Below are positions 38,301 to 48,082 of a stretch of DNA of 64,000 bases, piece after piece. Under the pieces are notes generated by a model, which was given only the letters and a program-made list of their open reading frames with translations, did no database searches and was not told the DNA's origin. This DNA is from Sphingomicrobium astaxanthinifaciens (GTDB taxonomy: Bacteria > Pseudomonadota > Alphaproteobacteria > Sphingomonadales > Sphingomonadaceae). Numbering within the stretch: position 1 is the first letter of the stretch; each line of letters starts with the position of its first letter. The position numbers were made by a program, and so were the translations under genes. The DNA is taken from assembly GCF_022865105.1 (NCBI RefSeq), contig NZ_JAKNYM010000001.1:620001-684000 (forward strand), in the 5' to 3' direction.

Positions 38301-39080
38301 CTAGTCCGCCAGCGTGGCCCAGACGGGGGCGTGATCGGACGCCTTTTCCTCGCCGCGCGCCCATTTGTGCACCCCCGCGCCCGTCAGCCGGTCGGCCGCC
38401 GACGGGCTGCACAGCAGGTGGTCGATGCGAAATCCCGCGTCGCGCTGCCACGCGCCGCGCTGGTAGTCCCAGAAGGTGTAGAGCTTGGGCTCGTGCGGGT
38501 GAAAGCTCCTCAGCGCATCGGTCCAGCCCTGGTGGACGATGCGGCGAAACGCCTGCTGGCTTTCGGGCTGGAACAGCGCGTCGTTCTTCATCGCCGAACG
38601 CGAGAAGGTGTCGCGGTCCTCGGGGATGACATTGTAGTCGCCCGCCAGCACCACCGGGGTCTCGCTCGCCATCAGGTCGGCGGCGCGGCGGCGTAGCTGC
38701 TCCATCCAGTCGAGCTTGTAGGTGAATTTCTCGGTGCCGATCGGGTTGCCGTTGGGCAGGTAGATGGACGCGACCGTGATCCCCTTCACCTTGGCCTCGA
38801 TGTAGCGCGACTGGTCGGGGTTGGGATCGTCGGGGAGCCCCTTCATCACCAGCTCGGGCGCCTCGCCCCGGGCGAGGATCGCGACCCCGTTGAACCCCTT
38901 CTGCCCGTGCCAGACGCCGGGGTAGCCCGCCTCCTCGAACGCCTTTTTCGGCAGCGTCTCGTCGGCCGACTTCAGCTCCTGCAGGCAGATGATGTCGGGC
39001 TGTTCCTTGGCGAGATATTCGGTCAGCCGCTCGAGCCGCGCGCGAATGCCATTGATGTTGAACGAAACGACGCTCGGCAT
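38301..39080 (-). CDS. xthA: Exodeoxyribonuclease III (AP endonuclease)
   Basis: A 259-residue ExoIII/APE-type nuclease: SFNINGIRARLERL at the start, CLQELKS with the metal-binding Glu, YLPNGNP, the GDYNVIP Asp-Asn block and the final SDHAPVWA. It repairs abasic sites by cutting the DNA backbone. It starts within the erpA stop (TGATG), a one-base overlap, so the two are co-translated. It converges on the ceramide-synthase-like gene. Confidence 0.95.
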   Translation of the reverse strand: MPSVVSFNINGIRARLERLTEYLAKEQPDIICLQELKSADETLPKKAFEEAGYPGVWHGQKGFNGVAILARGEAPELVMKGLPDDPNPDQSRYIEAKVKGITVASIYLPNGNPIGTEKFTYKLDWMEQLRRRAADLMASETPVVLAGDYNVIPEDRDTFSRSAMKNDALFQPESQQAFRRIVHQGWTDALRSFHPHEPKLYTFWDYQRGAWQRDAGFRIDHLLCSPSAADRLTGAGVHKWARGEEKASDHAPVWATLAD

Positions 39081-39403
39081 CAGATCGAGAAGCTCGAGCC
39101 GCAGCCGCAGCCCGAGGCCGCCTGCGGGTTGGTCACCTGGAAGCTCGCGCCCCCGAGATTCTCGACATAGTCGACCGCGCTTCCCTTGAGGAAATCGAGG
39201 CTGACCGCGTCGACCAGCAGCGTCACCCCGTCGGTCTCGCTGGTCACGTCGCCTTCCTCGGGCTCGCCCAGTTCGAAGCGATAGGTAAAGCCCGCGCAGC
39301 CGCCGCCGTCGACGCCGAGCCGCAGCATCGCAGGTTTGCCCTGCTTGTCGGCGATCGCCTTGACGCGCGCGGCCGCCTTGGGAGTGAGAAGCGGTGTATC
39401 CAT
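39080..39403 (-). CDS. erpA: Iron-sulfur cluster insertion protein (ErpA/IscA-type)
   Basis: A 107-residue A-type carrier. The three ligand Cys are present: GGCAGF near residue 36 and CGCG (about 98-101) near the C-terminus, the HesB/IscA pattern. It carries Fe-S clusters to target enzymes. The ErpA label is by length and general resemblance; IscA or SufA type cannot be excluded. It overlaps xthA by one base. Confidence 0.88.
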   Translation of the reverse strand: MDTPLLTPKAAARVKAIADKQGKPAMLRLGVDGGGCAGFTYRFELGEPEEGDVTSETDGVTLLVDAVSLDFLKGSAVDYVENLGGASFQVTNPQAASGCGCGSSFSI

Positions 39404-39417
39404 GGCCCCGATGTAAG

Positions 39418-39446
39418 AAGGGCGGCTGCCCCCGGCAACCGCCCTT
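39418..39446 (-). terminator. Hairpin between the M23 peptidase gene and erpA
   Basis: Arms AAGGGCGG and CCGCCCTT around a 13-base loop. On the minus strand, CTTACAT follows the stem, a weak U tract. It fits a terminator for the peptidase gene that ends at 39472. Confidence 0.6.
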
Positions 39447-39471
39447 CGCGATTTCGTGATGGTCGAAGCGC

Positions 39472-40374
39472 TTACTTCGAGCCGCCGATGGCGTGCATCA
39501 TCTCGCCGTCGCCGCCATCGCGCATGGCGATCAGGTAATCGGTCGATTCCATAAAGGGGATCGGGTTGACCGAGCGCCCGTCGATGCGGACTTCGTAGTG
39601 GAGGTGGCTGCCGGTCGAGCGGCCGGTCGAGCCCATCTTGCCAATCTGCTCGCCGCGGGTCACGCGCTCGCCGCGCTGCACCTGCACCTTGGACAGGTGG
39701 GCGTAGCGGGTGATGATGCCGTTGCCGTGGTCGATCTCGATGAGGTTGCCGTAGCCGCCAGAGTTCCAGCCGGCGCGCTTCACGACCCCGTCGGCGGTGG
39801 CGAGGATCGGGGTGCCGATCGGACCGGCAAGGTCGATGCCGGCGTGGCGGGCACGACGTTTCTTGAAGGGGTCGGTACGCGTCCCGTAGCTCGAGGTCAG
39901 GCGCGCCGCCTCGACGGGCTTGGCCGACGGCACGGCGATCGCCCCGTCCTGCAGATTGTCGAGGCGTTTCCAGCTCTGGAACAACTGCGCGAACGTCTCG
40001 TCGCCCTCGGCCGCCGCCTCGAGCGGGCCGCCGACACCATCGACGCGGTCGGCCACGCCCAGTTCCTCGAGTTCCTTGACCTGCGCGGCGTAGCGCTCGT
40101 CGAGCAGCCGGTTGGCCATCGCCGCGAGCACCCGCTGGCGGGTCTCGACGCGCTCGTGGAAGGCCAGTTCCTGCTCGAGGCTCATCACCTCTTCGCGCTC
40201 GTTGAGCAGCTGCGCGGTGGCAAAGCCCGACCAGCTGGTCAGCCCGAACACCATGGCGATGGCGAAGATCTGCGAGATCGCCGAGACCTTCAGCCGCGAC
40301 ACCTTGTCACCATCGCGCAGGAAAATTTCGCGATCGCGAAAAAGCCCGCCCTTTCGAATCGACTTGAAAGCCAT
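39472..40374 (-). CDS. M23-family (LytM-type) cell-wall metallopeptidase
   Basis: A 300-residue single-pass protein. A basic N-terminus leads to a membrane helix (about 31-53), then a coiled coil (58-110) and a C-terminal peptidase. Zinc ligands are all present: His177 and Asp181 in RHAGIDLAG and the SHLHYEV block (256-262), with His226 in RYAHLS. The enzyme should cut peptide cross-links of peptidoglycan in the periplasm, or act as a LytM activator of amidases, but the intact site favours catalysis. A single-gene unit with its own terminator; divergent from serC across a 378-base gap. Confidence 0.88.
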   Translation of the reverse strand: MAFKSIRKGGLFRDREIFLRDGDKVSRLKVSAISQIFAIAMVFGLTSWSGFATAQLLNEREEVMSLEQELAFHERVETRQRVLAAMANRLLDERYAAQVKELEELGVADRVDGVGGPLEAAAEGDETFAQLFQSWKRLDNLQDGAIAVPSAKPVEAARLTSSYGTRTDPFKKRRARHAGIDLAGPIGTPILATADGVVKRAGWNSGGYGNLIEIDHGNGIITRYAHLSKVQVQRGERVTRGEQIGKMGSTGRSTGSHLHYEVRIDGRSVNPIPFMESTDYLIAMRDGGDGEMMHAIGGSK

Positions 40375-40680
40375 TGTTCCGCCCGCTCCAGTTCCTCATG
40401 CGCTCCCTCCCCCCAAGGAGGAACCGCCCTATCATGTCAGGAAGCCCCCATGCTTCCCCGCTCTCGCCGTGATGGATCACAGCGCTTTGTCGAGGCTGAC
40501 CCTGTCGCGCTTTGGTTAAGAAACTCAAGTCATCGTTCCCTATTCCCGGACGAGTTGTTGAGACGAAGCGACGAGTTGAGGCACCATTTGCGTTAGATTA
40601 ATTTTTTAATGTCGATTAAACGGAGCAAACTGCGGTTTTTGTCAAAGATTCACCCGTTCGTTTTGCCGGGTTCCGCTGCC
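40375..40680. other. Gene-free, locally AT-rich divergent promoter region
   Basis: The left part of the gap between the peptidase and serC genes holds no gene. It includes an AT-rich island (about 40590-40645), unlike the rest of this GC-rich window, with a perfect dyad TTTAAT-GTCG-ATTAAA (40605-40620). A small GAAGC/GCTTC hairpin lies at 40441-40456. The island is a likely site for the promoters of the two divergent units. Confidence 0.5.
40605..40620. promoter_or_regulatory. AT-rich perfect dyad upstream of serC
   Basis: TTTAAT-GTCG-ATTAAA is a perfect 6-base inverted repeat with a 4-base centre. It could be an operator. It resembles paired TTAA half-sites of CtrA boxes, but the spacing is 6 where CtrA expects 7. 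Confidence 0.35.
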
Positions 40681-40752
40681 GCCTAAAGCAGCCTATCGAG
40701 GGGTCGGGACACGCCGCCCCAACGCGGCGCTTCTCTCTGTAAGGGGAGTGAC
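40681..40752 (+). ncRNA. serC leader RNA candidate (two hairpins, ribosome site sequestered)
   Basis: The serC 5' leader can fold into two hairpins: CGCCGC/GCGGCG with loop CCCAAC (40712-40729), and CTTCTC with GGGGAG (40730-40748), the latter hiding the ribosome site AAGGGGAG. A conserved structured element named the serC motif is known upstream of serC-serA operons in alphaproteobacteria. Gene order and position match; I did not compare to its model. Ligand or mechanism unknown. Confidence 0.55.
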
Positions 40753-41868
40753 ATGATGAACAAGCCCGACGTCCGCCCGGCTCGCCCGCATTTTTCCTCG
40801 GGCCCCTGCGCCAAGCCGCCGGGGTGGCGCCCCGACCGCCTCGCGCTCGAGGGGCTCGGGCGCTCGCACCGCAGCGCGCACAACAAGGCGCGGCTCGCGC
40901 ATTGCATCGCGATGATGCGCGACCTGCTCGACCTGCCCGACAGCCACCGCATCGGCATCGTCCCGGGCTCGGACACGGGCGCCTTCGAAATGGCGATGTG
41001 GACGATGCTCGGGGCGCGGCGCGTCACCGCGATGGGCTGGGAAGCGTTCGGCAAGGACTGGGTCAAGGACGCGATCGAGCAACTGCGGCTCGACCCGATC
41101 GCGATCGAGGCCGACTATGGCGACCTGCCGCACCTCGACGAGGTCGACTGGTCGACCGACGTGCTGTTCACCTGGAACGGCACCACCTCGGGGGTGCGCG
41201 TGCCCGACGGCGACTGGATCCCCGACGATCGCGAGGGGCTGTCCTTCGCCGATGCGACCAGCGCGGTGTTCGCGCACCGCCTGCCGTGGGCCAAGATCGA
41301 CGTCGCCACCTTCAGCTGGCAGAAGGTCCTCGGCGGCGAGGCGGCGCACGGGGTCCTGATCCTCGGCCCGCGGGCGGTCGAACGGCTCGAGAGCTTCCGC
41401 CCCGAGCGCCCGCTGCCCAAGCTGTTCCGCCTCACCAAGGGCGGCAAGCTCAACGAGGGCATCTTCACCGGGGCGACGATCAACACTCCCTCGATGCTGT
41501 GCGTCGAGGATGCGATCGTCGCGCTCGAATGGGCGCGCGGGATCGGCGGTCTCGACGCGATGATCGAACGCGCCAAGGCGAACGCCGCCGCGGTCGACCG
41601 GCTGGTCGCGGCGCGCGACTGGCTCCACCACCTGTGCCCCGACCCCGCGATCCGCAGCCGCACCGGTGTCTGCCTGACCGTCGACGGTCCGCCCGAACGC
41701 GCCAAGGCGATCGTCAAGCTGATCGAGGACGAGGGCGTGGCCTATGATTTCGGAGCCTATCGCGACGCCCCCGCGGGGCTGCGCATCTGGTGCGGTGCCA
41801 CCGTCGACACCGCCGATATCGACAAGCTCGGGCCGTGGCTCGATTGGGCCTGGGCCAAGACCGCCTAG
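40753..41868 (+). CDS. serC: Phosphoserine aminotransferase
   Basis: A 371-residue PLP aminotransferase of serine synthesis, converting 3-phosphohydroxypyruvate and glutamate to phosphoserine. It has SSGPCAKPPGW at the start, GRSHRSAHNK, the PLP Lys191 in FSWQKVLGGE, and GGKLNEGIFTGATINTPSM. This is the variant common in alphaproteobacteria. A strong ribosome site (AGGGGAG) may be masked by the leader hairpin. It is followed by serA after 96 bases, so the first two steps of the pathway are together; pyridoxal phosphate made by pdxH is also its cofactor. Start Met1 or Met2 cannot be told apart. Confidence 0.95.
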   Translation: MMNKPDVRPARPHFSSGPCAKPPGWRPDRLALEGLGRSHRSAHNKARLAHCIAMMRDLLDLPDSHRIGIVPGSDTGAFEMAMWTMLGARRVTAMGWEAFGKDWVKDAIEQLRLDPIAIEADYGDLPHLDEVDWSTDVLFTWNGTTSGVRVPDGDWIPDDREGLSFADATSAVFAHRLPWAKIDVATFSWQKVLGGEAAHGVLILGPRAVERLESFRPERPLPKLFRLTKGGKLNEGIFTGATINTPSMLCVEDAIVALEWARGIGGLDAMIERAKANAAAVDRLVAARDWLHHLCPDPAIRSRTGVCLTVDGPPERAKAIVKLIEDEGVAYDFGAYRDAPAGLRIWCGATVDTADIDKLGPWLDWAWAKTA

Positions 41869-41964
41869 GGGATAAGCGACCGGGCCCCGGCCCGCTCGCT
41901 CGCTGACCGACCACCCGTTTCCGCCTCGCATGCGGAGCCAAGCCCACAGGGAAAGGGACGCTGC

Positions 41965-43551
41965 ATGACCGTCAAAGTCCTCATCGCCGACAAGATGGAT
42001 CCCCGTGCCGCCGCGATCTTTCGCGAGCGCGGAATCGAGGTCGACGAGAAGCCCGGCCTGTCGCCCGACGAGCTCGAGCGCATCATCGGCGATTATGACG
42101 GGCTCGCCGTGCGCTCGGCCACCCGCCCCGACGCCAGGATCCTCGCCGCCGCCGACCGCCTCAAGGTGATCGGCCGCGCCGGCATCGGCGTCGACAATAT
42201 CGACGTCACCGCCGCCACCGGCCGCGGCATCGTCGTCATGAACACCCCCTTCGGCAATTCGATCACCACCGCCGAACATGCCATCGCGCTGATGTTCGCG
42301 CTGGCCCGCCAGCTGCCCGCCGCCGATGCCTCGACGCAGGCGGGCAAATGGGAAAAATCGCGCTTCATGGGGGTCGAGCTGAGCGGCAAGACGCTCGGGC
42401 TCATCGGTGCCGGCAACATCGGCTCGATCGTCGCCAGCCGGGCGCAGGGGCTGCGGATGAAGGTGATCGCCTACGACCCGTTCCTCACCCCCGAACGCGC
42501 GCTCGATCTCGGGATCGAGAAAGTGGAACTCGCCGACCTGCTCAAGCGCGCCGACTTCATCACGCTGCACACCCCGCTGACCGACGACACGCGCAACATC
42601 CTGTCGCGCGAGCGGCTCGAGCAGACCAAGCCGGGGGTGCGCATCGTCAATTGCGCGCGCGGCGGGCTGGTCGACGAGGAAGCCCTCAAGGACCTGCTCG
42701 AGCGCGGGCATGTCGCGGGCGCCGCGCTCGACGTCTTCGAGGAGGAACCGGCGACCGACAACCCGCTGTTCGGCACCCCCGGTTTCATCGCCACCCCGCA
42801 CCTTGGCGCCGCCACCACCGAGGCGCAGGTCAACGTCGCCATCCAGGTCGCCGAGCAGATGGCCGACTACCTGCTGCTCGGCGGCATCACCAACGCCCTC
42901 AACTCGCCCTCGATCAGCGCCGAGGAGGCGCCGCGTGTACGCCCCTACATGGGGCTTGCCACCAACCTCGGGCGCCTCGTCGGGCAGGTGCTCGGCGAGG
43001 AGGTCTGCGCTATCGCGGTCGAGGTCGAGGGCGCCGCCGCCGAGCTCAACATCACCCCGATCTCGGGCGCCGTGCTCGCCGGGCTGATGGGCAGTTATTC
43101 GGACAGCGTGAACATGGTCAATGCGCCGGTGCTGGCCAAGGATCGCGGGCTCGACGTGTCCGAGGTCCGGCACAGCCACGAGGGCGACTATCACACGCTC
43201 GTCCGCGTCAAGGCGACCTTGAAGGACGGCAGCGAATGCGCCGTCGAGGGGACGCTGTTCGGCGCCGACAACCCGCGGCTGGTCAAGATGTTCGGGGTGA
43301 TCGTCGAGGCCGAGCTGACCGGACCGATGCTCTACCTCGTCAATGTAGATGCACCCGGCTTCATCGGTTCGCTCGGCTCGACGCTGGGCGATGCCGAGGT
43401 CAATATCGCCACCTTCGCGCTGGGGCGCCGCGACATCGGCGGCGAGGCGCTCGCGCTGGTGGCGATCGACAGCGAACCGACCGACCGGCTGCTCAAGGCG
43501 CTGCGCCAGATCCCCGACGTCAAGCGCGTCGTCCCGCTGCGCTTCGACTGA
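41965..43551 (+). CDS. serA: D-3-phosphoglycerate dehydrogenase
   Basis: A 528-residue SerA of the long type. It oxidises 3-phosphoglycerate with NAD, opening the serine pathway. The NAD site is GLIGAGNIGSIVA; catalytic Arg is in NCARGGLVDEEAL, Glu in DVFEEEP and His in ATPHLGAAT. After about residue 320 come the intervening domain and a C-terminal ACT domain (about 455-528) that usually senses serine. It sits 96 bases after serC on the same strand with a good ribosome site (AGGGAAAGGGA). It converges with the aldo/keto reductase gene. Confidence 0.96.
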   Translation: MTVKVLIADKMDPRAAAIFRERGIEVDEKPGLSPDELERIIGDYDGLAVRSATRPDARILAAADRLKVIGRAGIGVDNIDVTAATGRGIVVMNTPFGNSITTAEHAIALMFALARQLPAADASTQAGKWEKSRFMGVELSGKTLGLIGAGNIGSIVASRAQGLRMKVIAYDPFLTPERALDLGIEKVELADLLKRADFITLHTPLTDDTRNILSRERLEQTKPGVRIVNCARGGLVDEEALKDLLERGHVAGAALDVFEEEPATDNPLFGTPGFIATPHLGAATTEAQVNVAIQVAEQMADYLLLGGITNALNSPSISAEEAPRVRPYMGLATNLGRLVGQVLGEEVCAIAVEVEGAAAELNITPISGAVLAGLMGSYSDSVNMVNAPVLAKDRGLDVSEVRHSHEGDYHTLVRVKATLKDGSECAVEGTLFGADNPRLVKMFGVIVEAELTGPMLYLVNVDAPGFIGSLGSTLGDAEVNIATFALGRRDIGGEALALVAIDSEPTDRLLKALRQIPDVKRVVPLRFD

Positions 43552-43595
43552 TCAGCCGCCGCGCGGTCGCGCGCCCTGCGCGGCAGCTAGAGGCC

Positions 43596-44417
43596 TCAGC
43601 AGAAGTCGGCCGGATCGGGTCCCATCCGGCCGTCCTCGCCAAGGTCCATCGCATCGATTCGCACCATCTGCTCTTCGCTCAGCGCAAGGCGCGTGGCCGC
43701 GAAATTGTCCGCCATATGCGCTCGCCCCGAGGCCTTGGGGATAGCCGACAATTTGTGCTGGAGATGCCAGCGCAGCACCACCGCCGCCGCCGGCTGGCCG
43801 GTCTCGCTCGCAATCGACGACAGCACCGGATCGTCGAAATAACGCGCGCGCCCGAGCGGGGACCAGCTCTGGGTGCAGATGCCGAGCTCCTCGTGAAGCG
43901 CCCGCAGTTCGCGCTGCTGGAAGGTGGGGTGGCATTCGACCTGATTGAGCGCGGGCACGACGCCGGTTTCGCCGACGATCAGTTCAAGCTCCTGCGCGCG
44001 GAAGTTGGACACGCCGATCGAGCGCGCGCGTCCCTCCTCGCGCAGCTCGATGAACGCCTTCCAGGTGTCGAGGAACCGGTGCTTGTCGGGACAGGGCCAG
44101 TGGATCAGCAGGAGGTCGACCCGCGCGCGCCCGAGCCGGTCGAGGCAGTCGCCAAGGGCGCGCTTGGCGGCGGCATGGCCCTGGTCGTCGTTCCAGATCT
44201 TGGTGGTCAGCCAGACGTCGTCGCGACCCTCCAGCCCCGCGCCCACCCCGCGTTCGTTTGCGTAGATGGCGGCGGTGTCGACCAGCCGGTAGCCGACCTC
44301 GAGCGCCGTGCGCACCGCCGCCTGCGCCGCGTCCTGCGCGATCTTGTAGGTGCCGAACCCGAGCTGCGGCATCCGGCGGCCGTCATTGAGGGTGAGCATG
44401 GGCTGGTCGTCGGTCAT
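43596..44417 (-). CDS. Aldo/keto reductase
   Basis: A 273-residue NADPH-dependent AKR with a TIM barrel. Motifs: GFGTYKI near the start, [13 protein letters not shown] with catalytic Asp and Tyr, the Lys in WLTTKIW, then LLIHWPCP and [11 protein letters not shown], and a late ALSEEQM. The start at 44417 is fixed by an AGGAGG ribosome site just upstream; a longer reading from 44438 would overlap it. Substrate unknown; 2,5-diketo-gluconate reductase-like members look most similar. It is divergent from purA. Confidence 0.9.
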   Translation of the reverse strand: MTDDQPMLTLNDGRRMPQLGFGTYKIAQDAAQAAVRTALEVGYRLVDTAAIYANERGVGAGLEGRDDVWLTTKIWNDDQGHAAAKRALGDCLDRLGRARVDLLLIHWPCPDKHRFLDTWKAFIELREEGRARSIGVSNFRAQELELIVGETGVVPALNQVECHPTFQQRELRALHEELGICTQSWSPLGRARYFDDPVLSSIASETGQPAAAVVLRWHLQHKLSAIPKASGRAHMADNFAATRLALSEEQMVRIDAMDLGEDGRMGPDPADFC

Positions 44418-44542
44418 CGATCCTCCTGTGCCAGACAAGGGCCGAGCGGCGCGTCCGTTCCGCCGACCCTGTGCGAAATCGTCGCTGGACGCGGCTGGCT
44501 TCCCCCCCTAGTCACGGGCCGAACAGTCTTGGGGAGGGCCAA

Positions 44543-45828
<1,286 letters not shown>

Positions 45829-45832
<4 letters not shown>

Positions 45833-46566
45833 CGAGCCGCGAGACCACCGGGCTCCTGCCGAGGGACCATGCCGCCAACGCCCATGTCGGCTGGGCCGAC
45901 CGGGCCGCGGTCGCGCTGCTCGCCCCCTTCACCGCGCCCTTCCTTCTCAAGAGCCTGCGAGGCGGGGCGAAGCACGAGAAGCAGCGACTGTGCCGGCGGC
46001 TAGACCTGGCCCCCGACGCGCTCCCCAACCTCGGCTCGTGGAAGGCCGATACCGGTTTCCTCCACCTCATCGTCGACCACATCCTCGAGCATCGGCCGCA
46101 ACGCGTAGTCGAGTTCGGTTGCGGCGCCTCGAGCCTCGTCATCGCCGCCGCGCTCAAGCAGGTCGGCTGCCCCCCCCACCTGAGCTTCGACCAGCATGCC
46201 GATTTCGTCGACCAGACCCGCGGCTGGCTGCGCGAGCACGGGCTCGAGGCCGAGATCCGCCACGCCGCGCTCAAGCCGATCGACGACGACTGGCCCGGGC
46301 TGTTCTACGACACCGGCGCGCTCGAGGACGGGGTCGAGCTGATGATCATCGACGGCCCGCCCTGGACGATCCACCCGATGACCCGCGGCGGCGCCGCGCG
46401 GCTGTTCGGGCACCTCGCCCCGGGGGCCACGGTGTTGCTCGACGATGCCGCGCGCCCGGGCGAGCGGCTCGTCGCGCGGCGATGGAAAAAGGCGCATCCC
46501 GAGATCGACTTCCACCTCTGGAAGGGCGGCGAGAAGGGCACGCTGGTCGGGCGCAAACGCGGCTAG
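45829..46566 (+). CDS. Class I SAM-methyltransferase-like protein
   Basis: A 245-residue Rossmann-like protein: [18 protein letters not shown] is a typical SAM-binding motif I, followed by an acidic strand end ([12 protein letters not shown]) and LMIIDGPPW at the usual motif IV place. Its GTG start overlaps the purA stop, so they are co-translated. It has no membrane segments beyond a mild hydrophobic helix near residue 30. It ends in a CTAG shared with the converging DUF1232 gene's stop. Substrate unknown. Confidence 0.7.
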
Positions 46567-46916
46567 CCGAGCGCGCGCCAGCCGAGGTACGCGAGCGCGA
46601 GCCACAAGGCGATCACGATGGCCAGCCCGGTCTGGCTGACCGGGCGCTCGGCGAGGAGCGCGGCCTCGGCGCGCAATTGCGCCCGCAGCGCCTTGGGCAC
46701 CAGCTTGAGCGCGACCCACACCCCCACCGGAACGATCAGCAGGTCGTCGACCAGCCCGATGACGGGGATGAAATCGGGGATCAGGTCGAGCGGGCTGAAG
46801 GCATAGGCCGCGACCAGCGCGGCGACCCCTTTGGCGAGCCATGGCACGCCCGGGTGCCGCGCGGCCACCCACAATACCAGCGCCTCGCGCTTGAGCCGGC
46901 GCGCCCAGTCCTTCAT
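46563..46916 (-). CDS. DUF1232 (YkvA-type) small membrane protein
   Basis: A 117-residue protein with the DUF1232 core YAFSPLDLIPDFIPVIGLVDD, flanked by hydrophobic helices (about 28-42, 60-75, 95-115). The core is a conserved re-entrant or membrane-interface element of unknown function. Its start overlaps the acylphosphatase stop by 4 bases. Confidence 0.9.
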   Translation of the reverse strand: MKDWARRLKREALVLWVAARHPGVPWLAKGVAALVAAYAFSPLDLIPDFIPVIGLVDDLLIVPVGVWVALKLVPKALRAQLRAEAALLAERPVSQTGLAIVIALWLALAYLGWRALG

Positions 46917-47182
46917 CGCTTGATGGAGAAGCCCTCGCAGCCCTGCGGATCGACATCCTCGGCTTCCACCGCGGCGACACGCGCGGCGGGGGGGCCGTCG
47001 GACAGCCGGTCGACCAGTTCGTCGAGCGCGATGCGGCTGCCCTCGACATGCGCCTCGACGCTGCCATCCTCGCAATTGCGCACCCAGCCGGCCACGCCGC
47101 GGCGTTCGGCCTCCTGCTTGGTGGTGGCGCGGTAGAAGACCCCCTGGACCTTCCCGGTGATATGAAGATGTCGTGCGACCAT
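46913..47182 (-). CDS. acyP: Acylphosphatase
   Basis: An 89-residue acylphosphatase: GKVQGVFYRATTKQEAERRG holds the phosphate loop and catalytic Arg, and GWVRNCEDGSVEAHVEG holds the catalytic Asn. It hydrolyses carboxyl-phosphate bonds. Length and fold match the family. It overlaps the DUF1232 gene by 4 bases. Confidence 0.94.
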   Translation of the reverse strand: MVARHLHITGKVQGVFYRATTKQEAERRGVAGWVRNCEDGSVEAHVEGSRIALDELVDRLSDGPPAARVAAVEAEDVDPQGCEGFSIKR

Positions 47183-47278
47183 GGCGCGACAACGCGCGGA
47201 CCCGCCTGGGCGTTGCCCGCGCGCGCGGTGAACGGCACGCCGCGCGCGCCGTGCCGACCCGCTCGCCGCGCCCGGCGC

Positions 47279-48082
47279 TCAGTCGAGCGCGATGTCGGGC
47301 GCGTCCTCGGCCTTCATGCCGACGACATGATAGCCCGCGTCGACATGGTGCACCTCGCCGGTCACCCCGCTCGACAGGTCGGAGCAGAAATACAGCCCCG
47401 CCCCGCCGACATCGTCGATGGTGACGTTGCGGCGCAGCGGCGCGTTGAGCTCGTTCCAGCGCATGATGTAGCGAAAGTCGCCGATGCCGCTCGCCGCGAG
47501 CGTCTTGATCGGGCCGGCGGAGATGGCGTTGACGCGAATGCCTTCGGGGCCGAGGTCGGCGGCGAGATACTGGACGCTGGTCTCGAGCGCGGCCTTGGCG
47601 ACCCCCATCACGTTATAGTGCGGGATCACCTTTTCGGCACCGTAATAGGTGAGCGTCACGATCGAGCCGCCGGCCGACATCATCTCTCGCGCGCGCTTGG
47701 CGACCGCGACGAGGCTGTAGGCCGAGATGTTCATCGTCATCAGGAAGTTCTCGAGGCTGGTATCGACATAACCGCCGCGCAACTCGTTCTTGTCCGAAAA
47801 GCCGATCGCGTGGACGACGAAATCGAGGCTGTCCCAATGCTCCCTGAGCTGGGCGAAGGCGCGGTCGAGATTGTCCATGTCGGCGACATCGCAATCGATC
47901 AGGATGTCGCTGCCGAGTTCGGCGGCGAGCGGGCCGACGCGCTTCTTCAGGGCATCGCCGAGATAGGTGAACGCCAGCTCGGCGCCCTGGTCGGCCAGCT
48001 GCCGCGCGATGCCCCATGCCAGCGACTTGTTGTTAGCGAGCCCCATGATCAGCCCGCGCTTGCCCTTCATCAACCCGGTCAT
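47279..48082 (-). CDS. fabI: Enoyl-ACP reductase FabI
   Basis: A 267-residue SDR-type enoyl-ACP reductase. The N-terminal GLIMGLANNKSLAWGIA is the divergent FabI cofactor loop, and Tyr-x6-Lys in HYNVMGVAKAALE is the FabI active site. It finishes each round of fatty-acid elongation with NADH. Triclosan and diazaborine target this class. Its ATG overlaps the stop of the YihY gene by 4 bases, so the two are one unit. It would feed acyl chains for phospholipid, LPS and sphingolipid. Confidence 0.95.
   Translation of the reverse strand: MTGLMKGKRGLIMGLANNKSLAWGIARQLADQGAELAFTYLGDALKKRVGPLAAELGSDILIDCDVADMDNLDRAFAQLREHWDSLDFVVHAIGFSDKNELRGGYVDTSLENFLMTMNISAYSLVAVAKRAREMMSAGGSIVTLTYYGAEKVIPHYNVMGVAKAALETSVQYLAADLGPEGIRVNAISAGPIKTLAASGIGDFRYIMRWNELNAPLRRNVTIDDVGGAGLYFCSDLSSGVTGEVHHVDAGYHVVGMKAEDAPDIALD

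Noticed and set aside
40605-40620. CtrA box upstream of serC
   Set aside because: The TTAA elements are 6 bases apart where the consensus needs 7, and the dyad symmetry is not a trait of CtrA sites.
43552-43595. Terminator between serA and the aldo/keto reductase gene
   Set aside because: GC-rich arms can pair, but there is no T run on either strand.
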